Translations under genes and position numbers: made by a program
Shown here: in pieces, positions 1-8,760 of the stretch
Numbering within the stretch: the stretch's first letter is position 1
Layout: each line of letters begins with the position of its first letter
Notes under the pieces: generated by a model
What the model saw: the letters and a program-made list of their open reading frames with translations, nothing else
Told to the model about the DNA's origin: nothing
Database searches by the model: none
DNA from: Mycolicibacterium helvum
GTDB lineage: Bacteria; Actinomycetota; Actinomycetes; Mycobacteriales; Mycobacteriaceae
Direction of reading: 5' to 3'
NCBI RefSeq assembly: GCF_010731895.1
Contig: NZ_AP022596.1
Span: 5,518,001 to 5,582,000 of the forward strand
DNA length: 64,000 bases

Positions 1-656
1 CCGAACCCGGTGCCGATGTGCAGGCACATCACCGCGTTCTCCTCGGACAGCGTCCGGAACACCGGACCCCAGTAGTCCTCGTCGTGGTAACTCGGCAGAC
101 CCTCCAGGTGCGGAAGCTCAGGCATGGTGACCGCCCGGCAGCCCTTGGCCGCAACCCGGCGGATCTCGGCGCACATCCCCTCGGGCGTCCACGTGGGCAG
201 GATCGCGATCGGGATGAAGCGGTCCGGGTACGAACCGGCCCATTCGTCGATGTGCCAGTCGTTGTAGGCCGACACCATCACCAACGTGACGTCTTCGCGG
301 GTCATGTTGAGGTGGCGTGCGGAGAAGCCGGTGAACGTCGGGAAGCACATCGAGGCCAGGATGCCGTTACGGTTCATATCGCGGACCCGCTCGTGCACGT
401 CGTAGACGCCGGGACGCATCTCGGCGAAGCCGGCCGGGTCACGGCCCCACTCCTCGGGCGGCCAGGACACCACGGCGTTGAGACCGCTGACGCCCTGCGG
501 ACGGCCCTGGTACATCCACTGGTCGACGCCCTGAGCGTCGGTGACGACGATCGGGGCCTCGGGCTTGAACTTGGCCGGGACGTGGTTGAGGAACATGTCC
601 GGGGGCTCGACCACGTGGTCATCGATGCTCACCAGGATCAGGTCGTCGACGTTCAT
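1..656 (-). CDS. Amidohydrolase family protein, 3' end cut by window
   Basis: A minus-strand frame stays open from an ATG at 656 to the window edge, giving about 218 residues. The start reads MNVDDLILVSIDDHVVEPP, a typical opening of the mycobacterial amidohydrolase_2 (TIM-barrel metal-dependent hydrolase) proteins; later segments such as FPTFTGFSARHLN and VMCLHIGTGF also fit that family. Substrate cannot be told. It is transcribed divergently from the AraC regulator that starts 25 bases away, so the two may share a control region. The C-terminal half, with the usual catalytic Asp, lies outside the window. Confidence 0.8.
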   Translation of the reverse strand, partial: MNVDDLILVSIDDHVVEPPDMFLNHVPAKFKPEAPIVVTDAQGVDQWMYQGRPQGVSGLNAVVSWPPEEWGRDPAGFAEMRPGVYDVHERVRDMNRNGILASMCFPTFTGFSARHLNMTREDVTLVMVSAYNDWHIDEWAGSYPDRFIPIAILPTWTPEGMCAEIRRVAAKGCRAVTMPELPHLEGLPSYHDEDYWGPVFRTLSEENAVMCLHIGTGF

Positions 657-680
657 GGCTTAGTTGTACCCTCGATCTTC

Positions 681-1553
681 GTGACCGTCTCCGCACATTC
701 GGCCAGAGACTTGGCCCAAACGGCCAAGAATCGGCCGGACGCTCGACCGGCCAACATCGGCCAGGTGGAGCTTCGCCGTGGCGGGCGGGTGCTGGCCGGC
801 AGCTACCTCTATGAAGGCGAACTGCTGGTCACCGGGTGGCATTTCCACGACGTCCACCAGATCGAATACGCGATCGGCGGAGTCGTCGACGTCGAGACGG
901 CGTCGGCGCACTACCTGCTGCCGCCCCAGCAGGCGGCCTGGATTCCCGCGGGTCTGGAGCACCAGGCGACCATGAATCCGTCGGTCAAGACGCTGGCGGT
1001 GATGTTCGACCCGGAGCTCGTCCCCGCCGCCGGCGACCGGGCCCGGATCCTGGCGGTGTCTCCGCTGATCCGGGAGATGATGCTGTACGCGCTGCGCTGG
1101 CCGATCTATCGGGAGTCGGGGGCCGCCGAAGAGGACACAGCGTCCGACTCGTTCTTCCGCACGCTGGCCAATCTCGTGGCCGAGGCGCTGGATCATGAAG
1201 CGCCGTTGAGTCTTCCGAGCTCAGATGACCCGGTGGTCGCGGCTGCGATGGCCTATACCAAGGACCACTTGCAGTCAGTAAGCCTGCAGGAGGTGTGTCA
1301 GGCGGTCGCGGTCTCCGAGCGCACATTGCGCCGTCAGTTCCAGAAAGACGCTGAGATGTCCTGGCGCACTTATCTTTTACATGCCAGGATGCTGCGGGCG
1401 ATGGCCCTGCTGGCCGCACCTGTTCAGAGTGTCCAGCAGACCGCGACCGCTGTCGGCTTTGACAGTGTGGGTTCGTTCACCCGGGCCTTCAGCCAGTTCT
1501 GTGGGGAAACCCCGTCGTCATACCGTAGGCGTGTCACCAGCACTGGTGTATGA
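681..1553 (+). CDS. AraC family transcriptional regulator
   Basis: About 290 residues from a GTG at 681; the frame is open further upstream, but that part lies antisense to the amidohydrolase gene, so the first start after it was chosen. The N-terminal half contains a cupin-like ligand domain (WHFHDVHQIEYAIGG and HYLLPPQQAAWIPAGLEHQ pieces). The C-terminal 100 residues carry the two helix-turn-helix units of AraC proteins (QEVCQAVAVSERTLRRQFQ and AVGFDSVGSFTRAFSQFCG). The divergent neighbour is an amidohydrolase that it may control. Effector unknown. Confidence 0.88.
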   Translation: MTVSAHSARDLAQTAKNRPDARPANIGQVELRRGGRVLAGSYLYEGELLVTGWHFHDVHQIEYAIGGVVDVETASAHYLLPPQQAAWIPAGLEHQATMNPSVKTLAVMFDPELVPAAGDRARILAVSPLIREMMLYALRWPIYRESGAAEEDTASDSFFRTLANLVAEALDHEAPLSLPSSDDPVVAAAMAYTKDHLQSVSLQEVCQAVAVSERTLRRQFQKDAEMSWRTYLLHARMLRAMALLAAPVQSVQQTATAVGFDSVGSFTRAFSQFCGETPSSYRRRVTSTGV

Positions 1554-1765
1554 GATGACTGCGCGCCGATGGGTGCGCTCGTGCCAGCGTAGGCGCAACA
1601 ACAACAATCCGCGGTGCGCCTCGAACCCCAGCGCCAGCGGATGCCGCCAGGGCCCCGATCGTGATCGCCGTGTTTGTGTCACCACACCACTGTGCCAGCC
1701 GCCTGATACCTGACGCCGCGCCACGCGGCCCGATGTGCCGCTCGTCACCTGAAGTTCGTTGTCTG

Positions 1766-2437
1766 TCAAGAATCCTCATCGGTACCGGTGATCGCGGCGA
1801 CCAGCGTTCCGGGTTCGCCGCCGATCGCGCCGCGAACCTCCTGGCCGGCCCGCTTGGCTGACTCGCTCACGTCGCCGCGAGCTGCGACCGCCGTGGCCCG
1901 CAGTTCTTCGATATTGCGGTCGAACACCTGGCGCACGTCGTCGCCCTGCGCCGCGGCGGTCGCCACCGCGAAGACGCCATCGAGGGCCGAACCCGCCACA
2001 GTGCCCTGGGCGGAGACCAGCGAACCAGCGATCTCGCCGGCGTATCCGAGGACTGCGACCGGCAACGTGGCCTGATGGCCGACGTAGGTGGTGACAGCCG
2101 TGCGCAGCCGGCCGGCGGCCTCGCCGAGCGCGTCCTGCACACCGGCGCCGGTGTGCTCCCAGGCAGACGCGATGGTCTCGCCGTCCTGGATGGCACCCGC
2201 AAACGTTGCAGGAGCATGGGCGATCGCGGTGGTCACATCCGTTGCAGCATCCATCAATTGGCTACTCAGTGCTTGGCCGACCGCGATCTGACGCTCGAGG
2301 ACCTGGCGGATGACAAGTTTCATTTGTTCTTCTTGCTCGTTCCGCTCGTCGTCAGCGGTCGCCTCGCCCGGCAGCCTCTCTTGGTCGACGGGCGAAGCGG
2401 TGGAGGCAGTTTCGGAATCGGTTGTGGATTCAGACAT
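1766..2437 (-). CDS. Hypothetical alpha-helical, phasin-like protein
   Basis: 223 residues from an ATG at 2437 (MSESTTDSETAS). An acidic, Ser/Thr/Glu-rich N-terminus of about 40 residues is followed by long Ala/Gly/Val-rich amphipathic stretches (roughly residues 45-200) without a signal peptide or convincing membrane segment. This composition recalls phasins or apolipoprotein-like granule proteins, but I do not recognise a family. The frame continues upstream, but MSES matches a natural start and the upstream part is compositionally different. Single gene, not in an obvious operon. Confidence 0.65.
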   Translation of the reverse strand: MSESTTDSETASTASPVDQERLPGEATADDERNEQEEQMKLVIRQVLERQIAVGQALSSQLMDAATDVTTAIAHAPATFAGAIQDGETIASAWEHTGAGVQDALGEAAGRLRTAVTTYVGHQATLPVAVLGYAGEIAGSLVSAQGTVAGSALDGVFAVATAAAQGDDVRQVFDRNIEELRATAVAARGDVSESAKRAGQEVRGAIGGEPGTLVAAITGTDEDS

Positions 2438-2651
2438 GCGCCCAGTCAACGCGTGCGTACCGACCGGACGACATCTGCGAAGTGACGGGCGGTCCTCCGG
2501 CAGGCAAAGAGAAGGCAGCGCGGCCATCCGCGGCTACCAGGCTGCAACCAGCTATCCCCCAGCTTGTTGCCAGAAAGCCGTCCTATTCTCAGCTTTCGCG
2601 TCCCGGCGACTGTGACGCGCCTTGTTGGTGTCTCCGCTGGAGGACGTTTCT

Positions 2652-3104
2652 ATGACGAAGTTCATCCGAATCGGATTGGGCGCACTGGCCCTTGGTGCGA
2701 TGTCGATTACGTTCGGTTCCGGTGCCGCACTGGCCGACGACTACGCCGGAAAGTCGTACGCGGACGCCTCTTCGGCGATAAGCAGTGCCGGGCAGAAGTC
2801 CGTCATCGCCTCCTCATTCGGCGATGGTCTCAGCCAGAGTGACTGCGTAGTGACGCACTCGCAGAAGGCGCCGTGGCTCAAGGGCGACAACTTCTCCCCG
2901 GTCACCGACACCGTGCTGCTGTACCTGAACTGCAACGCCAAGCTCGCGAAGGCGGGCAAGGCGGGCAACTCGCTGGCCAGCCCCGAAGGCCAGGCCGAGA
3001 AGGCGGCCGAGGACGAGCAGGCCGCCAAGGATGCCGCTGCTGCTCAGCAGGCAGCCGCGCAACAGAACCAATCGAGCGAGCTGGCCACCCCCGGCGGCGA
3101 CTGA
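2652..3104 (+). CDS. Small secreted protein with PASTA-like region
   Basis: 150 residues. A GGAGG sits about 10 bases before the ATG at 2652. Residues 1-29 form a signal peptide ending in SGAALADD. The middle (DYAGKSYADASSAISSAG and following) has the spacing of a PASTA-like module, with two cysteines (in SDCVV and LNCNA) that could form a disulfide. The C-terminus is a low-complexity Ala/Gln/Glu-rich tail likely to be exposed or coiled. Exported hypothetical protein of mycobacterial type; role unknown. Confidence 0.8.
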   Translation: MTKFIRIGLGALALGAMSITFGSGAALADDYAGKSYADASSAISSAGQKSVIASSFGDGLSQSDCVVTHSQKAPWLKGDNFSPVTDTVLLYLNCNAKLAKAGKAGNSLASPEGQAEKAAEDEQAAKDAAAAQQAAAQQNQSSELATPGGD

Positions 3105-3152
3105 CGATCTCACCCCCCGCTTGCCGCCGGGGCTCTCGGCGGCGAGGATTCG

Positions 3153-4628
3153 GTGGCAATGGATGCCACATACGCCGCTGAACTCGCTGATCTCGACACG
3201 ATCGGGCAGGCCGCGCTGGCCGCGTCCGGGGAAGTGACGGCCCTCGAGCTTCTCGACGCGGCGATCACCCGAACCGAAGCTGCCCGCGGGCTCAACGCCG
3301 TCATCACCGATCTCTTCGAACGCGGGCGCGAGCAGGCCGCCGCCCTCGATCGATCCGGATCGCTGCGTACCGGTGCGGCCGGTCCGTTGGCTGGCGTTCC
3401 GTTCCTGCTCAAGGATCTGGGCGCATCGCTGGCCGGGGCCCCCGAGGCAATGGGTTCGCGGGCGCTGCGCAGCCACGTGGCGACCCAGACGGCGTGGATC
3501 GTCGAGCGCTACTTGGCCGCCGACCTGGTGGTGTTCGGCAAGACCAACACCCCAGAATGGGGCAACCACTGCACCACTGAGCCGTCGTTGTTCGGCCGCA
3601 CCGCCAACCCCTGGTCGCCGGATATCACCCCGGGCGGTTCCAGCGGCGGGTCGGCCTCGGCGGTGGCCGCCGGTATCGTGCCCGCCGCCTCGGGTGGCGA
3701 CGGAACCGGTTCGATCCGGGTGCCGGCGGCCTGCTGTGGACTGGTTGGGCTCAAACCCCGCCGCGCGCGCACCTCCTTCGCGCCGTCGGGCCACCTCCTG
3801 GAGGGGTTGGCCGTCGAGCACGCGCTGACCCGCACCGTCCGTGACAGCGCCGCACTGCTGGACGCGGTGGCCGGAAGCGCACCGGGCGATCCGTACAACG
3901 CGCCGCCACCGGCCCAGCCCTTCGTAACTGCCGCCGGCCAGCCGCCGCCACCACAGCGGATCCTGATCGCGACCCACTCCCCCTTTCCCGCGCCGCCGAC
4001 AGATCCGCGTGTGGCAGCCGCCGTCGAAAATGCCGGGCGCGCACTGGAATCGATCGGTCACCAGGTGGAGCCGGGAGCGCCGGGTTTCGACACCGACGCC
4101 GTCGCCAACGCAATCGCGGTGCTCCACAACGTCAGCAACGTGCAGCTGTACAACGTCGCGAAGTCTCATCTCGGCCGCGACCCGTACGAGGACGAATTCG
4201 AGCCCAGTAGCTGGGTGATGATGCGCGAGGGCTTCACGACGACGGGTGTGGACTATGCCGACGCCATCGACACCATCCATGCCCAGACCCGCCAGTTCGT
4301 CGCCGGAATGGGCGCCCACGACGTGCTGCTGGTTCCGACGCTGCTGGCGCCGCCACCGCACTATGGCGTCCTGGATCAGCCCCGGGGAACCACCCGGGCG
4401 TTCTTCGACGTCGAGTTCGCCCACACCGGCTGGACGACGATGGGCAACGTGACAGGCTGGGCGGCCATCTCGCTGCCCCTGGCGATCACCGAGGACGGCC
4501 TGCCCATCGGGGTGCAGCTGATGGCACCCGACGAGACGGTCCTGTTGCAGCTGGCCAGCCAGCTCGAGCAGGCCATTCCGTGGGCCCAGCGACGACCGCG
4601 GGAATGGCTCGGTACGCCCCCGTCCTGA
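3153..4628 (+). CDS. Amidase signature family hydrolase
   Basis: 491 residues, GTG at 3153 with an ATG two codons later as alternative. The amidase signature is clear: the catalytic Lys in GVPFLLKDLG (about residue 87), the cis-Ser in GGSSGGSAS (about 163) and the nucleophile Ser in GGDGTGSIRVP (about 187); their spacing agrees with the Ser-cisSer-Lys triad of this family. It should hydrolyse a carboxamide to acid and ammonia; the natural substrate is not predictable. No signal peptide, so cytoplasmic. Similar in kind to the mycobacterial Ami paralogues, but I cannot choose one. Confidence 0.93.
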   Translation: MAMDATYAAELADLDTIGQAALAASGEVTALELLDAAITRTEAARGLNAVITDLFERGREQAAALDRSGSLRTGAAGPLAGVPFLLKDLGASLAGAPEAMGSRALRSHVATQTAWIVERYLAADLVVFGKTNTPEWGNHCTTEPSLFGRTANPWSPDITPGGSSGGSASAVAAGIVPAASGGDGTGSIRVPAACCGLVGLKPRRARTSFAPSGHLLEGLAVEHALTRTVRDSAALLDAVAGSAPGDPYNAPPPAQPFVTAAGQPPPPQRILIATHSPFPAPPTDPRVAAAVENAGRALESIGHQVEPGAPGFDTDAVANAIAVLHNVSNVQLYNVAKSHLGRDPYEDEFEPSSWVMMREGFTTTGVDYADAIDTIHAQTRQFVAGMGAHDVLLVPTLLAPPPHYGVLDQPRGTTRAFFDVEFAHTGWTTMGNVTGWAAISLPLAITEDGLPIGVQLMAPDETVLLQLASQLEQAIPWAQRRPREWLGTPPS

Positions 4629-4687
4629 GCGTTGTGCCTTTGGATGAACCGCACAGTGGCGATCGTCGGCCGTGACACACTGTGCCC

Positions 4688-5605
4688 ATGGTTGTCTCTA
4701 TCGCGCGTCCGAAGCTGGAAGGCAATGTCGCTGTCGGTGAGGACCGCCAGATCGGTTTCGCCGAATTCGGCAGCGCTGTGGGCCGGGCCATTTTCTGGCT
4801 GCACGGCACCCCGGGGGCCAGACGGCAGATTCCAATGGAAGCCAGGGTCTTTGCCGAACAGAACAACATCCGGCTGATCGGGATCGACCGGCCGGGCATC
4901 GGGGCCTCGACCCCGTTCCAGTACGACAACGTGCTGGCCTTCGCAGGCGACCTGGCGATCATTGCCGACACCCTCGGTGTCGACAAGATGGCCGTCGTCG
5001 GGCTGTCCGGCGGCGGTCCTTACACCCTGGGCTGCGCGACCGCGATGCCCGACCGGGTGGTGGCCGCCGCGGTGCTCGGCGGGGTGGCCCCGACGGTCGG
5101 TCCGGACGCCATCGGCGGCGGGTTGATGAAGGTCGGCACGGCCGCTGCCCCGCTCATCGAGCTCGCTGGGGCGCCGCTACGGCTGGCGGCCGTCAGTCTG
5201 ATCCGGTTGATCAAACCGGTGGCCGAGCCTGCCCTCTACATCTACGCCGGCATCTCCCCCGAAGGCGATCGCAAGATGCTGGTCCGCCCCGAATTCAAAG
5301 CCATGTTTCTCGACGACCTGCTCAACGGCAGTCGCAAGCAGCTGGCGGCGCCGTTCGCCGACGTCGTGGTCTTCGCCCGGGACTGGGGGTTTCGGCTCGA
5401 TGAGGTCAAGGTGCCGGTCCGCTGGTGGCATGGCGACCGCGACCACATCGTGCCGTTCGCGCACGGCCAGCATGTGGTCGCCAGGCTGCCCGACGCCGAG
5501 CTTCACGAGCTTCCCGGCGAGAGTCACCTCGCGGGTCTTGGCCGTGCCGAGGATATCTTGAGCGCCATGCTCGAACTCTGGGATCGTGACGAGTCTGCGA
5601 CCTAG
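4688..5605 (+). CDS. Alpha/beta hydrolase
   Basis: 305 residues from ATG 4688 (a GTG two codons earlier is possible). The fold is shown by the oxyanion strand FWLHGTPGARRQ, the DRPGIGAS turn, the nucleophile elbow VVGLSGGGPYTLG, the acid region RWWHGDRDHIVP and the catalytic His in GESHLAGLG. This is the full catalytic set of an alpha/beta hydrolase acting on an ester, lactone or epoxide-like bond; which one cannot be told. It is followed by a strong hairpin that separates it from the convergent next gene. Confidence 0.9.
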   Translation: MVVSIARPKLEGNVAVGEDRQIGFAEFGSAVGRAIFWLHGTPGARRQIPMEARVFAEQNNIRLIGIDRPGIGASTPFQYDNVLAFAGDLAIIADTLGVDKMAVVGLSGGGPYTLGCATAMPDRVVAAAVLGGVAPTVGPDAIGGGLMKVGTAAAPLIELAGAPLRLAAVSLIRLIKPVAEPALYIYAGISPEGDRKMLVRPEFKAMFLDDLLNGSRKQLAAPFADVVVFARDWGFRLDEVKVPVRWWHGDRDHIVPFAHGQHVVARLPDAELHELPGESHLAGLGRAEDILSAMLELWDRDESAT

Positions 5606-5649
5606 TTGCGGCGAATTCACGTCGCCTGCAATCGATCTGACCAGCGAGC

Positions 5650-5683
5650 CCCGCGCCGCGCAGATGGACCAGCGCGGCGCGGG
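5650..5683. terminator. Hairpin terminator between convergent genes
   Basis: A perfect 12-bp stem (CCCGCGCCGCGC pairing with GCGCGGCGCGGG) with a 10-base loop lies between the alpha/beta hydrolase and the convergent secreted protein. There is no U-tract, as is usual in mycobacteria. It could serve both genes. Confidence 0.7.
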
Positions 5684-5692
5684 ACGGCGGGT

Positions 5693-6223
5693 CTACGCGC
5701 CCAGCTGACTCTTGATCAGCGCGTCCTGCTGCTTGCCGAAGTCGGTGACCAAGTCAAGCGGCACCGGGTCGCCGACCGGACCGGTGAATTCCAGTGCCGA
5801 GGCCGCATTGCCCTGGGTGAAATACAGGACACTCAGCGATTTCGTGCCATCCGGGGTTTTTCCGGAGATGAGCTGTCCGTTCTGTCCCACCGGAACGGAC
5901 ACGGTCTTCGAATTCGCGACCGGAGTGGCTGCCTGCGCCGAGCTGATCGCGCCGGCTGCGGCGCCGGGATCGGCCAGCACCCAGACGGTGTCGGTGATCG
6001 TGCGTCCGTCGCGGTGGGTGTAGACCGTCGTAGCGCCGGGCGTGCCACCAGGGTTGAGGACCGGCGGGGCCGCGGTGTACGCCATTGAATCGGTCACCAC
6101 GTTGGGATCGATCAGCAATACGGTGTAGTCACCGGGATCGGCAGCGGCCAGGCCGGTGCCGAGAGTCATTCCGGCCGACAGCAATGCGGCGGCGGTCACG
6201 CCGCCGAGATGACGAGAATTCAT
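5693..6223 (-). CDS. Exported mycobacterial hypothetical protein
   Basis: 176 residues from ATG 6223 (MNSRHLGGVTAAALLSAG). Residues 1-31 are a signal peptide ending GTGLAAADPG. The mature part lacks cysteines and has no recognised enzyme motif; it resembles a class of secreted mycobacterial proteins with a single small beta-rich domain. The frame remains open upstream of 6223, but the signal peptide fixes the start. It is separated from the small Cys-rich secreted gene upstream by about 60 bases in the same direction, so both might be co-transcribed. Confidence 0.75.
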   Translation of the reverse strand: MNSRHLGGVTAAALLSAGMTLGTGLAAADPGDYTVLLIDPNVVTDSMAYTAAPPVLNPGGTPGATTVYTHRDGRTITDTVWVLADPGAAAGAISSAQAATPVANSKTVSVPVGQNGQLISGKTPDGTKSLSVLYFTQGNAASALEFTGPVGDPVPLDLVTDFGKQQDALIKSQLGA

Positions 6224-6282
6224 TACGAAGGCTTCCGTTCGGGGAGTTTTCCATTGGCAGGTCATTTCGTCGGTGTGCTTGA

Positions 6283-6510
6283 TCAGCAGGGGTAGCAGCC
6301 CCAGCCGTGCCATCCGTCGCGCCAGAAAAAGCCTGAGCCACAACCCATATTGCCCGTGCCGCCCTGGCAGTCCAATGCGGTGATGATGGGCGATTTACCC
6401 GGACCAGATGGTGTTGGGTTGGTGGTAGAGGCCGCATTTGCGGTCACTGCGCCGGCTAGCGAGCCGGCGACCATGGCCGCGGTTGCAATACCCATGACAA
6501 ATTTACGCAT
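6283..6510 (-). CDS. Very small secreted Cys/Trp-rich protein
   Basis: 75 residues from ATG 6510, preceded by a strong GGGGGAGAG. Residues 1-28 are a signal peptide (MRKFVMGIATAAMVAGSL through TANAAS). The mature peptide is only about 47 residues and ends in an aromatic, Gly- and Cys-rich tail with four cysteines in total (one in LDCQ, one in MGCGSG, two in WGCYPC). It could form two disulfides. No family recognised. A DosR-like box lies about 140 bases upstream of its start. Confidence 0.7.
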   Translation of the reverse strand: MRKFVMGIATAAMVAGSLAGAVTANAASTTNPTPSGPGKSPIITALDCQGGTGNMGCGSGFFWRDGWHGWGCYPC

Positions 6511-6647
6511 CAAAGCTCTCCCCCTATTTGGGTCACGCTGGGTCGGACTTCCATACGTTACGACAGGTAATGCGCGACCAGCAGGAATTTGCACGGTTTG
6601 TTTACCAAGGTTTCGGAGTCGGTAATGCCCAAGGCCCCCATGGGCGA

Positions 6648-6661
6648 GGGCCAGAAGTCCC
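6648..6661. promoter_or_regulatory. Possible DosR (DevR) box
   Basis: On the minus strand this reads GGGACTTCTGGCCC, which matches the GGGACTTNNGGCCC form of the dormancy-regulator DosR motif. It lies between two divergent small genes: 138 bases before the Cys-rich secreted protein and 97 bases before the 79-residue protein. Fit is by eye only; the flanking bases agree less well with the 20-bp consensus. Confidence 0.35.
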
Positions 6662-6757
6662 TGTCGTCCGGGTAGCACAGCGGGAGAAGCTGATTCGCGT
6701 CACCGAGACGCGGCGCACCGACGCGCAGGCGGCACCCTGCTATGGAAAGGTCCAGCT

Positions 6758-6997
6758 ATGAATGACGCCCTCGCCGAGCGCAGCTACGCGTGGCGGATGA
6801 TCCGCACCGCGCGGCTGTCTCAGTCCGCCGCAGCGCATGCCGACGGCGCCGATATCGTCTCGGTGCTCAGCGAAGCCCTCGACGCCGGGCTGGGCCGGGC
6901 TGAGATCATTGTCGAACTGGCCGACCTCGCGGCGCGGATGTTTGCCCTGTGCAATCCGGAGCTGACCGACGGCGAAGCCGAATTCTGCCCGGCTTAA
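6758..6997 (+). CDS. Small hypothetical cytoplasmic protein
   Basis: 79 residues, ATG 6758, with a GAAAGG about 9 bases upstream. Predicted to be all-helical, with no signal peptide or membrane segment. It ends in EAEFCPA and its stop codon overlaps the end of the convergent cinA by four bases. I do not recognise a family. Codon use looks like the neighbours, so it is probably real. Confidence 0.6.
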   Translation: MNDALAERSYAWRMIRTARLSQSAAAHADGADIVSVLSEALDAGLGRAEIIVELADLAARMFALCNPELTDGEAEFCPA

Positions 6998-8262
6998 CTC
7001 CGCAGCCCGAGGAGGGTGCGCCGCAGCAGGTGCATCGCCACCGTGGTCGATCGCTCGCGAATGTCGGCTCGCTCCCCGGGTAGGTGCACCGGCCTCGTCA
7101 CTGTGGAGCCGTCGGCGAGCATCACGCAAAACCACACCGTCCCCACCGGTTTGGCCTCGGTTCCGCCCCCGGGTCCGGCGATCCCGGTGATCGCAACCGC
7201 CGTATCGGCGCCGAATCTGCGCAATGCGCCGGCCGCCATGGCCTCGGCGACCTCCTGTGACACCGCGCCGTTGGCGTCGATGAGCGCCGGATCGACACCG
7301 AGTACGTCGACCTTCGCCTCGTTCCCGTAGGCCACGACCGCGCCTGCGACATAGGCCGACGAGCCGGGCTGGTCAGTCAGGCGGGCGGCTAGCAGGCCGG
7401 CGGTGCACGATTCCGCCGTCGCGATGCGCCGGCCCGCCAGCAGTCGGGCGATCTGGTCATCGATCAGCGAACCATCTTCGGAGAACACCATTTCCCCGTG
7501 CCGAGCCCGCACCAAGTCCATCAGCTGCGCGTAGACCTCCGCGCTGTGCGGCTCGTAGCGGGTGACCATTTCGACTTCGCCCCGGCGCAGGCAGGTGGTG
7601 ATCTCCAGACCGGCGAAGCCCGGGATGTTCTCGGCTTCACGCAGCGTCTCGGCGAGTCCCGACTCGGCCAGGCCGAACATCCGCACCGTGTCCTGGCGGT
7701 AGACGGTCCGCCCAGCGATCGCCTGCTGGACGGCGTCGTCTGCGATGGCGGCCGGCCACATCGCCTGAAGTTCGCGCGGGGGTCCGGGAAGCACCAGCAC
7801 GGTCGGGGTGCCGGGGACCACAACGCCGGGTGCGGTCCCGACCGGGTCGAGGACGTGCGCGTCGACCGGAACCATCGCCTGCTTGCGGTTGGCGGCGCGT
7901 ACGTCCTCGAAATTGACGCCACTGAACCGGGACATCAGGTTCTTCAGGATGGCGGCGATCTTGGCTTCCAGTTCGGCGTCGAGCGTTAATTCGCGGCCGC
8001 AGAAGCGCGCCACGATCTCGACGGTCATATCGTCGGCGGTCGGCCCGAGACCGCCGGTCGTGACGATCAGGTCAACGCCCTCGGCAGCCAGGAAACGAAG
8101 CTGCGCCTCGATATCGGCGGCACGATCACCGCAGATGGTGATGTGAGCGAGTTCCACACCTAACTCCAGCAGCCGGTCGGCGACCCACGGGCCGTTGCGA
8201 TCGGCCACGCGTCCGGTCAGAACTTCCGTGCCGGTGACCACGATTCCCGCGCGCACACTCAT
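6994..8262 (-). CDS. cinA: CinA family protein (NMN deamidase / ADP-ribose pyrophosphatase)
   Basis: 422 residues, ATG 8262. The N-terminal half is the molybdopterin-binding-like (MoaB/MogA-like) domain with [14 protein letters not shown] and the [13 protein letters not shown] motif. The C-terminal half is the nicotinamide-nucleotide amidase domain, with [18 protein letters not shown], the [11 protein letters not shown] segment and [18 protein letters not shown]. This full two-domain length is standard for CinA. In other bacteria CinA removes damaged pyridine nucleotides (NMN to NaMN). It shares four bases with the convergent 79-residue gene. cinA is commonly found singly in mycobacteria. Confidence 0.95.
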   Translation of the reverse strand: MSVRAGIVVTGTEVLTGRVADRNGPWVADRLLELGVELAHITICGDRAADIEAQLRFLAAEGVDLIVTTGGLGPTADDMTVEIVARFCGRELTLDAELEAKIAAILKNLMSRFSGVNFEDVRAANRKQAMVPVDAHVLDPVGTAPGVVVPGTPTVLVLPGPPRELQAMWPAAIADDAVQQAIAGRTVYRQDTVRMFGLAESGLAETLREAENIPGFAGLEITTCLRRGEVEMVTRYEPHSAEVYAQLMDLVRARHGEMVFSEDGSLIDDQIARLLAGRRIATAESCTAGLLAARLTDQPGSSAYVAGAVVAYGNEAKVDVLGVDPALIDANGAVSQEVAEAMAAGALRRFGADTAVAITGIAGPGGGTEAKPVGTVWFCVMLADGSTVTRPVHLPGERADIRERSTTVAMHLLRRTLLGLRS

Positions 8263-8282
8263 ACCGAGCGAGACTACGCAGT

Positions 8283-8747
8283 TCAGCTGACCGGGTCGGG
8301 CGTCAGCCCGGTGGCCTCTCCCAGCGCCTGCAGCCAGGTGCTCGTATCGGGGACATAGAAGCCGATCTCACCGGTGGCAGTGCGCAAGACGAGATGCGTC
8401 CAGCCGCCCACGACACTGCCCTTGAAGACCTTCGCCAGGCGCAGCCCGACGATCGCGTCGAGCGGAACGCTGATCGTGGTGCCCGTCAGCGTCAGGAAGA
8501 CCACGCGCCGCCGGGTCAGCGCGATGCGGCCGCTGTTCTTCACCCCCGGATAACCGGGAGCTGTCGCACCACGGTAATTACCCTTCTCAAAGGGCCGGAT
8601 GATCGTCTCGGCAGCCAGCTCGGTGGTGAGCTGGTCAGCGCCGGCGCGGTACTTACGGCGGTAGATCAGCACGATCGGCAGCGCGATCAGCGCAAGAACA
8701 ATCGCGATACCGACGACCAGCAGGATGACGTGTACCGCGATGTTCAT
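8283..8747 (-). CDS. Single-pass membrane protein with PH/GRAM-like domain
   Basis: 154 residues, ATG 8747. One N-terminal transmembrane helix (about residues 5-28, [20 protein letters not shown]) followed by a basic RRKYR stop-transfer. The cytoplasmic part contains a short all-beta module ([17 protein letters not shown], then [17 protein letters not shown]) with the look of a PH/GRAM-like lipid or protein binding fold. No enzyme motif. It lies 20 bases upstream of cinA in the same direction and 13 bases downstream of the GNAT gene, so the three probably form one transcript. Confidence 0.7.
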   Translation of the reverse strand: MNIAVHVILLVVGIAIVLALIALPIVLIYRRKYRAGADQLTTELAAETIIRPFEKGNYRGATAPGYPGVKNSGRIALTRRRVVFLTLTGTTISVPLDAIVGLRLAKVFKGSVVGGWTHLVLRTATGEIGFYVPDTSTWLQALGEATGLTPDPVS

Positions 8748-8760
8748 CCTGGTCGACCTG

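Noticed and set aside
2814..4424. 536-residue open frame on the minus strand
   Set aside because: Antisense to the amidase gene, Gly/Arg/His-rich with no domain; a shadow produced by high GC.
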